This document shows, piece by piece, positions 43,499-52,486 of a stretch of DNA of 64,000 nt. Source of the stretch: an uncultured Flavobacteriaceae bacterium. GTDB taxonomy: Bacteria > Bacteroidota > Bacteroidia > Flavobacteriales > Flavobacteriaceae. The notes below the pieces were generated by a model that saw nothing but the letters and a program-made list of their open reading frames with translations, had not been told where the DNA came from and made no database searches. Made by a program: the position numbers and the translations under genes. The stretch covers positions 946,001 through 1,010,000 of the forward strand of contig CALSUE010000001.1 of the NCBI GenBank assembly GCA_943789455.1, given 5' to 3'. Within the stretch, counting starts at the first letter, position 1; the number at the start of each line of letters is the position of its first letter.

Positions 43499-44827
43499 AT
43501 GAAAAAAATCACGTTTTTAATTATACTACTAGCTAGTATTACAAATGCCCAAACTGATACAAGAATTTATGATATAGTAAAAAATGTCAAAACAGAGAGA
43601 ATAAAAAAAGATATTACCAAACTTGCTAATTTTGGAACTAGACATACTTTAAGTGATACCATCTCAAATACTAGAGGAATTGGTGCTGCAAGAAGGTGGA
43701 TTAAATCTGAATTTGATAAAATTTCTAAAAACTGCGGTGATTGTTTGAATGTCCAATATCAAAAGGATTTCGTCAAAAAAAATAAAAGAAGAATTGTTAA
43801 AGATGTTATGATTGTAAATGTTGTGGCCATTCAAAAAGGTAGTAAGTATCCAAATCGATATATTATTATGAGTGGTGATATAGATTCAAGGGTTTCTGAC
43901 CCAAATGACTTCCGCTCTGATTCTCCCGGTGCTAATGACAATGCTTCGGGCATGGCTGGAACTATTGAGGCTGCTAGAGTATTGTCTAAATACACTTTTG
44001 AGAATAGTATTATTTATGTAGGATTGTCTGGTGAGGAACAAGGGCTATTTGGCGGTCGTGGATTGGCGAAACATGCTAAGGAAAAAGGATGGGAAATTAT
44101 TGGAATTATGAATAATGATATGATTGGTAATATTAAAGGCGTAGATGGAATAATTGACAACAGAACTTTTAGAATATTTTCTGAACCTACACCCATCACA
44201 GAAACAGCAAAACAACGAAATGCAAGACGTTTTTATGGTGGAGAAGTTGATGGTATTTCTAGACAATTAGCTCGATTTATTCATAAAACTACAAAAAAAT
44301 ATATGCCAGAAATGAATCCAAAAATGATTTACAGATTAGACCGATTTGGTAGAGGAGGACATCATAGGCCCTTTAATGATGAGGGGTTTGCTGGGATTAG
44401 AATTATGGAAATGCATGAAAACTACACTCAACAACATCAAGATATTCGTAATGAAGATAGAATTGAGTATGGAGACAAATTAAAGTTTGTAAATTTTGAT
44501 TATGCAAAAAAACTAACTGCTGTTAATGCCATAAATTTAGCGAGTATAGCTTGGGCTCCTCCAGCACCAAAAAATGTTAAAATTGGTGGTGCTGTAAAAC
44601 CTGCTGTTTCTTTTAAATGGGATTCAGTTGAAGGTGCAAAAGGATATAAAATATACTGGAGAGATACTACATCTCCTACCTGGGATCATTTCACATACGT
44701 TGAAAATACCACAGAATTTTCACTTGAAGGAATTGTAGTAGACAACTTCTTCTTCGGTATTGCTTCAGTTGGAGAAAATGGTCATGAGAGTATTGTATCT
44801 TTTCCTAGTGGATTAATACAAAATTAA
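43499..44827 (+). CDS. Secreted M28-family zinc aminopeptidase with C-terminal fibronectin-like domain
   Basis: Exported peptidase of 442 residues with a signal peptide (1-18, ending TNAQ). The M28 catalytic domain has bridging Asp-147 in SPGANDNASG, catalytic Glu-179/180 in SGEEQGLFG, and Asp-207 in NNDMIGN; His-288/289 in GGHHRPF are candidates for the last zinc ligand. At the position of the first ligand, usually His in GxHxDS, the sequence reads GDIDS, with Asp-127. A fibronectin type III-like domain follows (about 355-440, FKWDSVEGAKGYKIYW). The gene is followed after six bases by a CBM9-like lipoprotein gene. It probably takes part in nutrient peptide breakdown at the surface. Confidence 0.85.
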   Translation: MKKITFLIILLASITNAQTDTRIYDIVKNVKTERIKKDITKLANFGTRHTLSDTISNTRGIGAARRWIKSEFDKISKNCGDCLNVQYQKDFVKKNKRRIVKDVMIVNVVAIQKGSKYPNRYIIMSGDIDSRVSDPNDFRSDSPGANDNASGMAGTIEAARVLSKYTFENSIIYVGLSGEEQGLFGGRGLAKHAKEKGWEIIGIMNNDMIGNIKGVDGIIDNRTFRIFSEPTPITETAKQRNARRFYGGEVDGISRQLARFIHKTTKKYMPEMNPKMIYRLDRFGRGGHHRPFNDEGFAGIRIMEMHENYTQQHQDIRNEDRIEYGDKLKFVNFDYAKKLTAVNAINLASIAWAPPAPKNVKIGGAVKPAVSFKWDSVEGAKGYKIYWRDTTSPTWDHFTYVENTTEFSLEGIVVDNFFFGIASVGENGHESIVSFPSGLIQN

Positions 44828-44833
44828 ACACTA

Positions 44834-45607
44834 ATGAAACTTGCAAAATTTTTGTTTTTCATCTGTTTAACTTTTTTAATATTGAATTGTAAAGAAAACA
44901 ATCAAAAACAACTAAAAAAACAACATAAAAAAAACAACAATCAACAAGAGATGTTGGTTGAAAAAATTATAGATACTATCCTTATCGATGGAATCGCAAA
45001 TGAAAAAACTTGGAAAAAATCTTCATGGCACCCCATTAATCAGGTATGGTTAGGAGAACAAGTAGATTCTTCAGATTTTACAGGGAGGTATAAACTATCT
45101 TGGTCTAAAGAGGCTTTATATGTTTTAGTAGAAATTAAGGATGATTTTTTAGTTGATAAAATTAAGAACCCCTTGGAGCGATGGTGGGATGATGATTGTG
45201 TAGAAATATTTATAGATGAGGATAATAGTGGTGGTAATCATCAATTTAATCATAATGCATTTGCTTATCATGTTGGTTTGAATGGCGATGTAGTAGATTT
45301 AGATGCAAAAGATATACCCAAGCTTTTCAATAGTCATATTGATTCTAAGATGACTATTGGACGTTCTAATACAACAGTATGGGAATTTAAAATTTATCTT
45401 TTCCCAGATACATATACTTTAAATGGAGATCAAACAGCTTTAAATTTATTTTCCAATAAAAAAATTGGATTTGCAATTGCCTATTGTGATAACGATCAAA
45501 GTGAACTTCGAGAAAACTTTTTTGGCTCTGTTATTGTTGAAGGAGATAATAAAAACCGTGGATGGATTGATGCAAATATGTTTGGAACTATAAAATTGAA
45601 AAAATAA
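44834..45607 (+). CDS. CBM9-like carbohydrate-binding lipoprotein
   Basis: Predicted surface or periplasmic lipoprotein of 257 residues. The signal peptide ends at LILNC (Cys-19), then a Lys/Gln/Asn-rich linker (about 20-40). The rest (about 50-255) resembles the family-9 carbohydrate-binding/DOMON-like domain, with WKKSSWHPINQVWLGE, RYKLSWSKEALYVLVEIKDD and WWDDDCVEIFIDEDNSGG landmarks. Ligand unknown. It is six bases after the M28 peptidase gene and probably co-transcribed; a joint role in polymer or glycoprotein use is inference. Confidence 0.75.
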   Translation: MKLAKFLFFICLTFLILNCKENNQKQLKKQHKKNNNQQEMLVEKIIDTILIDGIANEKTWKKSSWHPINQVWLGEQVDSSDFTGRYKLSWSKEALYVLVEIKDDFLVDKIKNPLERWWDDDCVEIFIDEDNSGGNHQFNHNAFAYHVGLNGDVVDLDAKDIPKLFNSHIDSKMTIGRSNTTVWEFKIYLFPDTYTLNGDQTALNLFSNKKIGFAIAYCDNDQSELRENFFGSVIVEGDNKNRGWIDANMFGTIKLKK

Positions 45608-45833
45608 TATTAATTTTATTGAGTTTAAGAATTGTACTCTATTTTTTTCTAAACACAAGAAAAAAAACCATCGTTAAATACAGATATTTACGACTTCGAC
45701 AATAATATAATTCACTGAAAATAAATTATTTACACGATTTATAACACTTTAAAATGGTGTTAATCTTTTCCTAAAAAAACAAAACCAATAAATCTTTACT
45801 CATTTTTTGTTTAGTTTTAATGAAAAGACAATC

Positions 45834-46649
45834 ATGAAATTATCCGTCAATAGAACATTAACTCTCCTCTTTATATTCTTTTTCACAACACAGTTAAGTG
45901 CTCAAAGGTTTCAAGGTAAAGCATATTATTTCTCTAAATCAAAAATGGAACTTGGAAATTGGGGAGCTAGAATGAGTGAAGCTCAAAAAAAACAAATACA
46001 AAATCGTCTAAAGAATAGATTAGAAAAAAAATATATCCTAAGTTTTAATATGCAAGAATCTACATTTGTAGAAGAAGAAAAAATTGATGCAATTTCTGGT
46101 GCTACAGACTCTTGGGGAGGGTATTTCTCTAGGGGTGATATGTATAAAAATATTAAAAAAAATGAATTAACACAGAGTCAAGAATTTTATGGCAAACGAT
46201 TTTTAGTTAAAGATCAATTATTGAAAATTAAATGGAATTTAGGAACAGAAACAAAAACTATTGGGAATTATACCTGTTATAAAGCTGCAGCGATGATACC
46301 AAAGTCTGATTTAAATTGGTTTGATTTTTCTTGGGGTGACCTTAGAAAAAAATCTGATGAAACAACACAAACTGAGGAGTCCTTAATTGTTATTGAAGCT
46401 TGGTATACCCCTCAAATTCCTATTGCCCAAGGCCCTGCAGAATACGGAGGTCTTCCCGGGTTAATATTGGAAGTAAGTGCAGGAAATACAACTTTATTGT
46501 GTTCGGAAATTGTTTTAAACCCAAAAGAAAACATAACCATCTCAGCTCCAGAAAAAGGGGAGAATATTACAAAAAACGAATACACCTCCAACATTAGAAA
46601 AAAAATGGTAGAAATGCGAAATAATCGAATGGGAAGAAGAAGTCGATAA
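45834..46649 (+). CDS. GLPGLI family protein
   Basis: Secreted protein of 271 residues from the ATG at 45834. An ATG at 45807 adds nine residues before the signal peptide and is less likely. Signal peptide about 1-24 (TTQLSAQ), then a beta-rich body of unknown function containing the family's defining motif in YGGLPGLILEVS (about 203-214), with TCYKAA and EAWYTPQIPI also typical. These proteins are frequent in Flavobacteriaceae; some lie next to TonB receptors, but not here. It converges with the MoxR gene with a 10-base gap. Confidence 0.85.
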   Translation: MKLSVNRTLTLLFIFFFTTQLSAQRFQGKAYYFSKSKMELGNWGARMSEAQKKQIQNRLKNRLEKKYILSFNMQESTFVEEEKIDAISGATDSWGGYFSRGDMYKNIKKNELTQSQEFYGKRFLVKDQLLKIKWNLGTETKTIGNYTCYKAAAMIPKSDLNWFDFSWGDLRKKSDETTQTEESLIVIEAWYTPQIPIAQGPAEYGGLPGLILEVSAGNTTLLCSEIVLNPKENITISAPEKGENITKNEYTSNIRKKMVEMRNNRMGRRSR

Positions 46650-46659
46650 TATTTTTTAA

Positions 46660-48126
46660 TTATAATCCACTAATAAAACTACCATATGGATCTTTAAATT
46701 GAGTTCCTTCAGCATATCTATATTTACTAAGTTTTTTGTGCTCAACCAATGACCATAAAACAAATTCTTGCCAAAAGCACAATTCATCAGAAAGTACATC
46801 TCCTTTGTGTTTTTTCACAAATTCTGATAATGGTTTTACTTTTTTAAGAATTGATCTATAGTCTTTTTCAAGAATATCATCTAATATTTCAAAATCATCA
46901 CTCGTATTAAAAAACCAAGAAACAATATCATCATATGATGTTTCAACACCTTGTTTTTCAATCTTTTCTATTTTAGGGAAAATTTTTGAATACAAAGTTT
47001 TAATCGCACTACCTAGTAATGTAAGTGCTACATTATAGGCCCCTTCTTGTTCACCTTCATAAACGAGTTCTATTTTACCAGTTATGGCGGGAATAATACC
47101 AGTAAAATCACTCATCCGTATTACAGTTTTAGGATCACCAGAATTTAATAAACGTCTTTCTGCAGTACTTACTAAATTCTCAAAAGCAGTGATACTTAAT
47201 CTAGCGCTAACACCACTTTTAACATCTACATATTCACTTTTTCGAGCTTCGAATATAATTTGTTCCAGAATATCTTTAGCCAATTCAGGAATAAAAATAG
47301 TCGAAGATTGTCTGCTATCTAAAGCGGCTTCTTGAGAAGTAATTGTTTTAGCAATCTCAATTGTTTCGGGGTAGTGTGTTAATATTTGAGAACCTATTCT
47401 GTCTTTTAAAGGAGTTACAATACTTCCTCTATTTGTGTAATCTTCTGGATTGGCCGTAAAAATAAATTGCATGTCTAAAGGTAACCTCAATTTAAAACCT
47501 CTAATTTGTATATCTCCTTCTTGTAAAATATTAAATAAAGCTACTTGAATTCTTGCTTGTAAGTCGGGTAATTCATTAATTACAAAAATACATCGATTAG
47601 CTCTAGGAATCATTCCATAATGGATTACACGATCATCTGCATAACTCAACTTTAAATTAGCAGCTTTTATAGGATCTACATCGCCAATAATATCTGCAAC
47701 TGTAACATCTGGTGTTGCTAGCTTTTCTGAAAAACGATCATTTCTATGTAACCAAACAATAGGTGTTTCATCTTTTTTTTGCTTAATTAATTCTACTGCA
47801 AATCGAGAAATAGGTTGTAAGGGGTCATCATTAATTTCAGAGCCTTTTATTACAGGTATATATTCGTCTAATAAATTAACCATTAATCTAGCCAAGCGTG
47901 TTTTTGCTTGACCTCGTAATCCTAAAAAATTAATATTATGTCTTGATAAAATTGCTCTTTCTAATTCTGGAATTACAGTATTTTCATATCCGTGAACTCC
48001 AGTAAATATTGTTTCTTTATTTTTAATTTTATTTATTAAATTATCTCGCAACTCATCTTTGATAGATTTGGGTTGGTATCCTGTTTCTTTTAACGCTCCT
48101 AGTGTTTGTATGGTTGTAATATTCAT
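46660..48126 (-). CDS. MoxR/ChlI-like AAA+ ATPase
   Basis: Cytoplasmic AAA+ ATPase of 488 residues, paired with a von Willebrand A protein. The Walker A region reads GLRGQAKTRLAR, and the Walker B strand reads CIFVINELPDL, with Asn where the usual acidic residue precedes Glu; IPRANRCIF and RVQIALFNILQEG-like regions (here LQARIQVALFNIL) match the magnesium-chelatase/MoxR group. Pairs of MoxR and vWA proteins act as chaperone or metal-insertase-like modules; the client is unknown. The frame is open upstream to 48171, but that overlaps the vWA gene; the ATG at 48126 leaves a gap of one base. Confidence 0.85.
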   Translation of the reverse strand: MNITTIQTLGALKETGYQPKSIKDELRDNLINKIKNKETIFTGVHGYENTVIPELERAILSRHNINFLGLRGQAKTRLARLMVNLLDEYIPVIKGSEINDDPLQPISRFAVELIKQKKDETPIVWLHRNDRFSEKLATPDVTVADIIGDVDPIKAANLKLSYADDRVIHYGMIPRANRCIFVINELPDLQARIQVALFNILQEGDIQIRGFKLRLPLDMQFIFTANPEDYTNRGSIVTPLKDRIGSQILTHYPETIEIAKTITSQEAALDSRQSSTIFIPELAKDILEQIIFEARKSEYVDVKSGVSARLSITAFENLVSTAERRLLNSGDPKTVIRMSDFTGIIPAITGKIELVYEGEQEGAYNVALTLLGSAIKTLYSKIFPKIEKIEKQGVETSYDDIVSWFFNTSDDFEILDDILEKDYRSILKKVKPLSEFVKKHKGDVLSDELCFWQEFVLWSLVEHKKLSKYRYAEGTQFKDPYGSFISGL

Positions 48127-48127
48127 A

Positions 48128-49252
48128 TTAGCCTTTAATTCTTTTTTTTCTGTTGGTTTCGTAATCTTCAAAAATCATTTCTCCTAAGCCTTTAATTCCT
48201 GTATAAAATGCCTTTCCTTGATTTGCTTTGGTAAATTCTCTTACAAATTGCATCAAATAACTATCTTGAGCAATCATGAATGTTGTGATAGGAATATGAA
48301 GCCGTCTTGCTTGTTGAGCCATCGCATAACATTTCTTAGTTATAAAAGAATCTAAACCATTACTATTTTTATAATATTGACCATCTGGCATTCTTATGCA
48401 ACTTGGTTTTCCATCAGTTATCATAAAAATCTGCTTATTCGTATTTCTTTTTCTTCTCAACACATCCATTGCTAATTGAAGACCCGCAACTGTGTTTGTA
48501 TGGTAAGGCCCCACTTTTAAGTAGGGTAGGTCTTTGATATCTATGATCCATGAATCATTTCCAAAAACTAAAATATCTAAGGTGTCTTTAGGATATCTGG
48601 TGGTAATAAGTTCTGCCAAAGCCATAGCTACTTTTTTTGCTGGCGTAATTCTATCCTCTCCATATAATATCATAGAATGGCTGATATCTATCATTAAAAC
48701 AGTACTCATTTGAGCTTTATGCATGGTTTCTTCAACCACAAGGTCATCTTCTGTTAAATTAAAGTTAGCTATACCATGATTAATTTGTGCGTTTCGTAAA
48801 CTTTCTGTCATTGAAACTTTATCTAGAGAATCTCCAAACTGATAATTTCTAAAGTCACCCGTATGTTCGTCTCCCAATCCATAACCTTTACTTTTATGAT
48901 TACCTGACCCTCTTCTTTTAATTTTACCAAATATCTGATTTAAAGCCTGTTGTCTTATTGCTCTTTCAGTTTTTGCAGTGATAGAAATTTTCCCATCACC
49001 AGAATCTAAATCTATTTCTTCTTTAATGTACCCTTTTGCTTTTAAGTCTTCTATGAAATCATCTATTGTATAATTATGATCAGTCAACTTATACTCAATG
49101 TCTAACTGTCTTAACCATTCGATAGCTTCGTCAAAATCTCCAGATGTGTAGGTAATAATTTCTTTGAAAATCTCAAGTAATTTATCGAATGGAGTCTGAT
49201 AAGGAGCCGTAAAAGAGCTAAATTTAAATCCTTTTTTAAATATTTTATTCAT
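48128..49252 (-). CDS. von Willebrand A domain protein, MoxR partner
   Basis: 374-residue cytoplasmic protein. The C-terminal half is a vWA domain (about 183-374) with intact MIDAS residues Asp-189, Ser-191, Ser-193 in DISHS, a Thr in HTNT (about 252-254) and Asp-280 in MITDGKPS. The N-terminal half is helical and charged (GSGNHKSKGYGLGDEHTGDF linker region near 115-135). No signal peptide. It precedes the AAA+ gene by one base, the usual MoxR-vWA arrangement. A promoter-like element overlaps its start region, with a leader of only a few bases. Confidence 0.88.
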   Translation of the reverse strand: MNKIFKKGFKFSSFTAPYQTPFDKLLEIFKEIITYTSGDFDEAIEWLRQLDIEYKLTDHNYTIDDFIEDLKAKGYIKEEIDLDSGDGKISITAKTERAIRQQALNQIFGKIKRRGSGNHKSKGYGLGDEHTGDFRNYQFGDSLDKVSMTESLRNAQINHGIANFNLTEDDLVVEETMHKAQMSTVLMIDISHSMILYGEDRITPAKKVAMALAELITTRYPKDTLDILVFGNDSWIIDIKDLPYLKVGPYHTNTVAGLQLAMDVLRRKRNTNKQIFMITDGKPSCIRMPDGQYYKNSNGLDSFITKKCYAMAQQARRLHIPITTFMIAQDSYLMQFVREFTKANQGKAFYTGIKGLGEMIFEDYETNRKKRIKG

Positions 49253-49259
49253 AGAAATA

Positions 49260-49267
49260 CAAAAATA
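49260..49267 (-). promoter_or_regulatory. -7 promoter element for the vWA-MoxR operon
   Basis: TATTTTTG on the minus strand (TAnnTTTG) ends eight bases before the vWA ATG. The predicted start near 49256 would give a leader of about four bases, close to a leaderless message. No -33 TTTG is clear. Confidence 0.4.
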
Positions 49268-49454
49268 AGACTTTAAACTATTCGTTATTAAAGATTAACA
49301 ATCCTTTCACAAAATTTAAAAAACAAAAATTAGACTTTCACACAAATCTATTCAATAACTCTTTTCGGAACACATATAAAAAATATTATTGTTTTTAACT
49401 AATATTTAAAAATCCTGAATTGAAATTAAATCTAGGTTTTTGTATTTTTACACT

Positions 49455-50345
49455 ATGAATACTATACTTATATCTGGAGGTACAGGTCTTATTGGCAGAC
49501 ATTTATCAGGTTTATTAAAATCTAAAGGATATAAGGTTCGTCTTTTAAGTAGAGAAAGTAATCCTAAAAATTCATTTCCAACCTTCCTTTGGAATATTGA
49601 TCAAAATACAATAGATGATTCGGCCTTTAATGGGGTAAATCATATCATTCACCTTACTGGTGCAGGAGTTGCTAATAAAAGATGGACTAATAAAAGAAAA
49701 AATGAAATCCTAGATAGTAGAGTAGATTCAACAAATTTACTGTATGACACTGTAAAAAGACTAGAAGTTCCTTTAAAAAGTTTCGTTGCCGCTTCAGCCA
49801 CAGGCTACTATGGCTCAACAACAACAGACAAAATTTTTAAAGAAACAAATAAGGCAGGTAATGATTTTCTTTCTAATGTTTGTGAGCTTTGGGAGAAAGC
49901 AATTAATCAATTTGAACATCTAAAAATAAGAACAGTAATACTTAGAACAGGAATTGTTTTATCAAAAGAAGGAGGCGCCCTCGAAAAAATGACAACACCT
50001 GTAATAACCTCTATAGGAAATGGCAAACAGTTTATGCCATGGATCCATATAGATGATTTATGTGAGTTGTATATAAAAGGAATTGAAGATAATAAATTTC
50101 AAGGAGTTTATAATGCTGTATCTACCGAGCATATAACAAATTTTTCTTTTTCAAAAGTACTCTCAAAAATAGTTAAGAAACCATTCATACCATTTATGGC
50201 CCCAAAGGTTTTACTAAAAATAGCTTTAGGTGAAATGTCTTCAATTATTGTAAATGGTAATAGAGTTTCTGCAGAAAAAATCAAACAAGCTGGTTTTAAA
50301 TTTAAGTTTGAAGATTTAAAAAAAGCACTTAAAAATCTACTATGA
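49455..50345 (+). CDS. TIGR01777-type NAD-dependent epimerase/dehydratase
   Basis: Rossmann-fold protein of 296 residues in the TIGR01777 group of the extended short-chain dehydrogenases (relatives of YfcH). The NAD-binding motif is at the N-terminus (ISGGTGLIGRHLSGLL). The active-site segment is SATGYYGS with the Tyr, and FMPWIHIDDLCELYI is the family's C-terminal hallmark. Substrate is not known for the group. An ATG at 49440 adds five residues before the Rossmann strand and is less likely. It overlaps the next gene by four bases (ATGA). Confidence 0.9.
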   Translation: MNTILISGGTGLIGRHLSGLLKSKGYKVRLLSRESNPKNSFPTFLWNIDQNTIDDSAFNGVNHIIHLTGAGVANKRWTNKRKNEILDSRVDSTNLLYDTVKRLEVPLKSFVAASATGYYGSTTTDKIFKETNKAGNDFLSNVCELWEKAINQFEHLKIRTVILRTGIVLSKEGGALEKMTTPVITSIGNGKQFMPWIHIDDLCELYIKGIEDNKFQGVYNAVSTEHITNFSFSKVLSKIVKKPFIPFMAPKVLLKIALGEMSSIIVNGNRVSAEKIKQAGFKFKFEDLKKALKNLL

Positions 50346-50884
50346 AAATACAACTTATCATTCTCTTACTTTATTCTCTAACCACACAAAACACAATTAA
50401 AATAGACTTTGGAAAAGAAAAGGAAGGAAAATATTGGAGAGTTGTTAATGATGGAGTTATGGGAGGCTTGTCTAAAGGAACCAAAAAACTGACTGCAAAC
50501 AGTATGTTATTTAAAGGGAAAGTATCCTTAGATAATAATGGTGGTTTCTCATCATTACGTCATTCTTTTTCAGACAAAAACATTTCCATGTACAATGAAA
50601 TTGAAATGCGTTATAGGTCTGTTGGTATTTCATTAGCTTTTACAATTGCTGTGAGTCGAAGATGGTATATTCCTAATTATAAAATAAACCTCAGTGAAAC
50701 TTCATCCAAATGGATCACAAGAACAATAAAACTTTCAGATTTGAGAAAGCATTATTTTGGTAAACCTATGAATGAAACATTAAAAAAAGAAACGATGAAA
50801 GAAATTGTCAGAATTGGATTCATCACAGATGAAAAAAAATATGGTGATTTTGAATTTGAAATCGATTATATCAAATTTAAATAA
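50342..50884 (+). CDS. CIA30 family protein
   Basis: 180-residue beta-rich protein in the NADH:ubiquinone oxidoreductase intermediate-associated protein 30 family. The typical N-terminal WRVVNDGVMGGLSKG is at about 31-45, then FKGKVSLDNNGGFSSLRH and the C-terminal VRIGFITDEKKYGDFEFEIDYI. Eukaryotic CIA30 assists complex I assembly; bacterial members are of unknown function. A short hydrophobic N-terminus (IQLIILLLYSLTTQ) may be a signal peptide, so export is possible. It is translationally coupled to the epimerase gene. Confidence 0.85.
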   Translation: MKIQLIILLLYSLTTQNTIKIDFGKEKEGKYWRVVNDGVMGGLSKGTKKLTANSMLFKGKVSLDNNGGFSSLRHSFSDKNISMYNEIEMRYRSVGISLAFTIAVSRRWYIPNYKINLSETSSKWITRTIKLSDLRKHYFGKPMNETLKKETMKEIVRIGFITDEKKYGDFEFEIDYIKFK

Positions 50885-50885
50885 A

Positions 50886-50909
50886 AAACCCACTAATTAT
50901 AGTGGGTTT
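50886..50909. terminator. Bidirectional terminator between CIA30 and YceI genes
   Basis: A ten-base-pair stem (50886-50895 with 50900-50909), loop ATTA, flanked by A-rich sequence on the left. Reading leftward it is followed by a T-rich stretch and would end the YceI transcript well; reading rightward the T tail is weaker. Confidence 0.75.
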
Positions 50910-50930
50910 CCTGTTTAGAAAAAATATTAT

Positions 50931-51551
50931 TTAAAAAGTTGAAGTAATATTTATAGCTACCTCAGACCAAGTTTTACTGATTCCATCCAAGCCTTTATGA
51001 AGTTCTTTACAAATTAAATTTAAAGAATCTAAAGAAGACTTAGCATTCCAATTTAATACATCCATTTTAGTAGCCATTGAAAATTTCTTGTCATCAATGA
51101 GATAAGTAAAAGGTAATTTATCTGTAATTCCATTCATCGTTATGTCTGCATAACCTAGAGAGTCATTTTCTATTACTAATTTACCAGACAAAAGTTTTGT
51201 ATTCTCCATAACACCAAAAAAGAATTTTCTAATCTTATAATCTCTACTAGAATCAGAGGTAAAAATACTAGTAATAGGTATTGAAAACTCTGCATTATGA
51301 ATAGCATCCTTTACAGAATTCCCTTCACCACCGGAAGTGATATTAACTTGTGTGAATTTTCCTTTTACAGGAACTTTTTCTGTGGTTTTGTAAGCAGTCC
51401 ATTGAACTGAATTTGTTGCTTCATTTAACACATATGCTGCAGTGGTTTCTTTTTCTGTTTTCGTTGAATTTTTATCTTCTTTTTTTTCAGTGCTACAAGC
51501 TAAAAACTGAGTTAGTAAAAGAGCACATACTAGCTTTGTTAGGTTTTTCAT
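50931..51551 (-). CDS. YceI-family lipoprotein
   Basis: Predicted lipoprotein of 206 residues; the signal peptide ends at FLAC (Cys-19), followed by a Lys/Glu/Thr linker. The body is a lipocalin-like YceI domain (NEATNSVQWTAYKTTEKVPVKGKF, then NTKLLSGKLVIEN and TWSEVAINI). Such proteins bind isoprenoid-type lipids, for example polyisoprenoids, in the periplasm of some bacteria; the ligand here is not known. It ends the phospholipid operon, five bases after the acyl-CoA-binding protein gene. Confidence 0.85.
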   Translation of the reverse strand: MKNLTKLVCALLLTQFLACSTEKKEDKNSTKTEKETTAAYVLNEATNSVQWTAYKTTEKVPVKGKFTQVNITSGGEGNSVKDAIHNAEFSIPITSIFTSDSSRDYKIRKFFFGVMENTKLLSGKLVIENDSLGYADITMNGITDKLPFTYLIDDKKFSMATKMDVLNWNAKSSLDSLNLICKELHKGLDGISKTWSEVAINITSTF

Positions 51552-51556
51552 GAGAA

Positions 51557-51826
51557 TTATTTAAGTTGATTATTTAAAATATTTTTTACAAGTTTTATGT
51601 ATTGTTTTTTTGCGTTTTCTTGAGTCATACCATTTAATTGTGTCCATGCATTAAATTTAAAAGCATCTCTTACATCAACTTCTCCTCCATAGGAAAATGT
51701 ATTACCTATGACTGCTTGTTTATAGTAGGCATATAATTTAAGCATGATATCGGGAGCTAAATTTTCTTCTAATTCAGATAAATCGTTAAACGCTTTTGTA
51801 AACTTTATATCTAAACTTACATTCAT
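51557..51826 (-). CDS. Acyl-CoA-binding protein
   Basis: 89-residue cytoplasmic helical protein in the ACBP family that holds long-chain acyl-CoA esters. It shows the family pattern FTKAFNDLSELEENLAPDIMLKLYAYYKQAVIGN and the KFNAWTQLNGMTQENAKKQYIKLV helix (segments FNAWTQLNGM and KQYIKLV are the hallmarks). The family is general in eukaryotes and scattered in bacteria. Its ATG shares one base with the stop of psd (TAATG), which places it with phospholipid synthesis. Confidence 0.9.
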   Translation of the reverse strand: MNVSLDIKFTKAFNDLSELEENLAPDIMLKLYAYYKQAVIGNTFSYGGEVDVRDAFKFNAWTQLNGMTQENAKKQYIKLVKNILNNQLK

Positions 51827-52482
51827 TACTTTTCTGCTATTACTTGTTCTCCTCCTTTAACTTTATCTCCGATTTTTACAGCTAAATTAGTATTTAAAGG
51901 TAAATAAAGGTCTACCCTACTCCCAAATTTAATAAATCCTGCATCAGTTCCTTGAACAACTTTCTCGCCTTCTTCAGCATAGTTTACAATTCTTTTTGCT
52001 AATGCTCCTGCAATTTGACGATAGAGTACCTCTCCAAAGGTATTATTTTCTATTACTATGGTTGTTCTTTCGTTTTCAGTTGATGCTTTTGGGTGCCAAG
52101 CAACTAAATATTTTCCAGGATGGTATTTACTATACTTTACCAGCCCACTTAAAGCATATCTAGTCACATGAACATTAATTGGAGACATAAATATTGAAAC
52201 TTGAAGTTTTTTCCCTTTAAAATACTCGGGTTCTTCAACTTCCTCAATAACCACAACCTTACCATCTACTGGAGCAATTATTTGATTATCATTTATTTTT
52301 GTAACTCTCTTAGGGTTTCGGAAAAACTGTAAAACAATGATTAAAAATAATAACAAAAATATTTGAATTCCTTTTTGTAACCAGATTAATTCAACGAACT
52401 TCTCTGACAATAAAATTCCTGATAAAACAAATAGAAATGTAAAAGCTATTATTTTATAACCTTCTTTATGAAAACTTAGCAT
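51826..52482 (-). CDS. psd: Phosphatidylserine decarboxylase
   Basis: Makes phosphatidylethanolamine from phosphatidylserine in the inner membrane. The 218-residue length is the short bacterial type; the pyruvoyl group forms by self-cleavage before the serine in FIKFGSRVDLYLP near the C-terminus. N-terminal hydrophobic helices (about 8-48) anchor it, and MSPINVHVTRY is typical. The gene follows cdsA by four bases. Confidence 0.93.
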   Translation of the reverse strand: MLSFHKEGYKIIAFTFLFVLSGILLSEKFVELIWLQKGIQIFLLLFLIIVLQFFRNPKRVTKINDNQIIAPVDGKVVVIEEVEEPEYFKGKKLQVSIFMSPINVHVTRYALSGLVKYSKYHPGKYLVAWHPKASTENERTTIVIENNTFGEVLYRQIAGALAKRIVNYAEEGEKVVQGTDAGFIKFGSRVDLYLPLNTNLAVKIGDKVKGGEQVIAEK

Positions 52483-52486
52483 TTTT

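Noticed and set aside
48127..48171. Longer start for the MoxR ATPase
   Set aside because: It would overlap the end of the vWA gene by 44 bases; the ATG at 48126 leaves a one-base gap and matches the family N-terminus.
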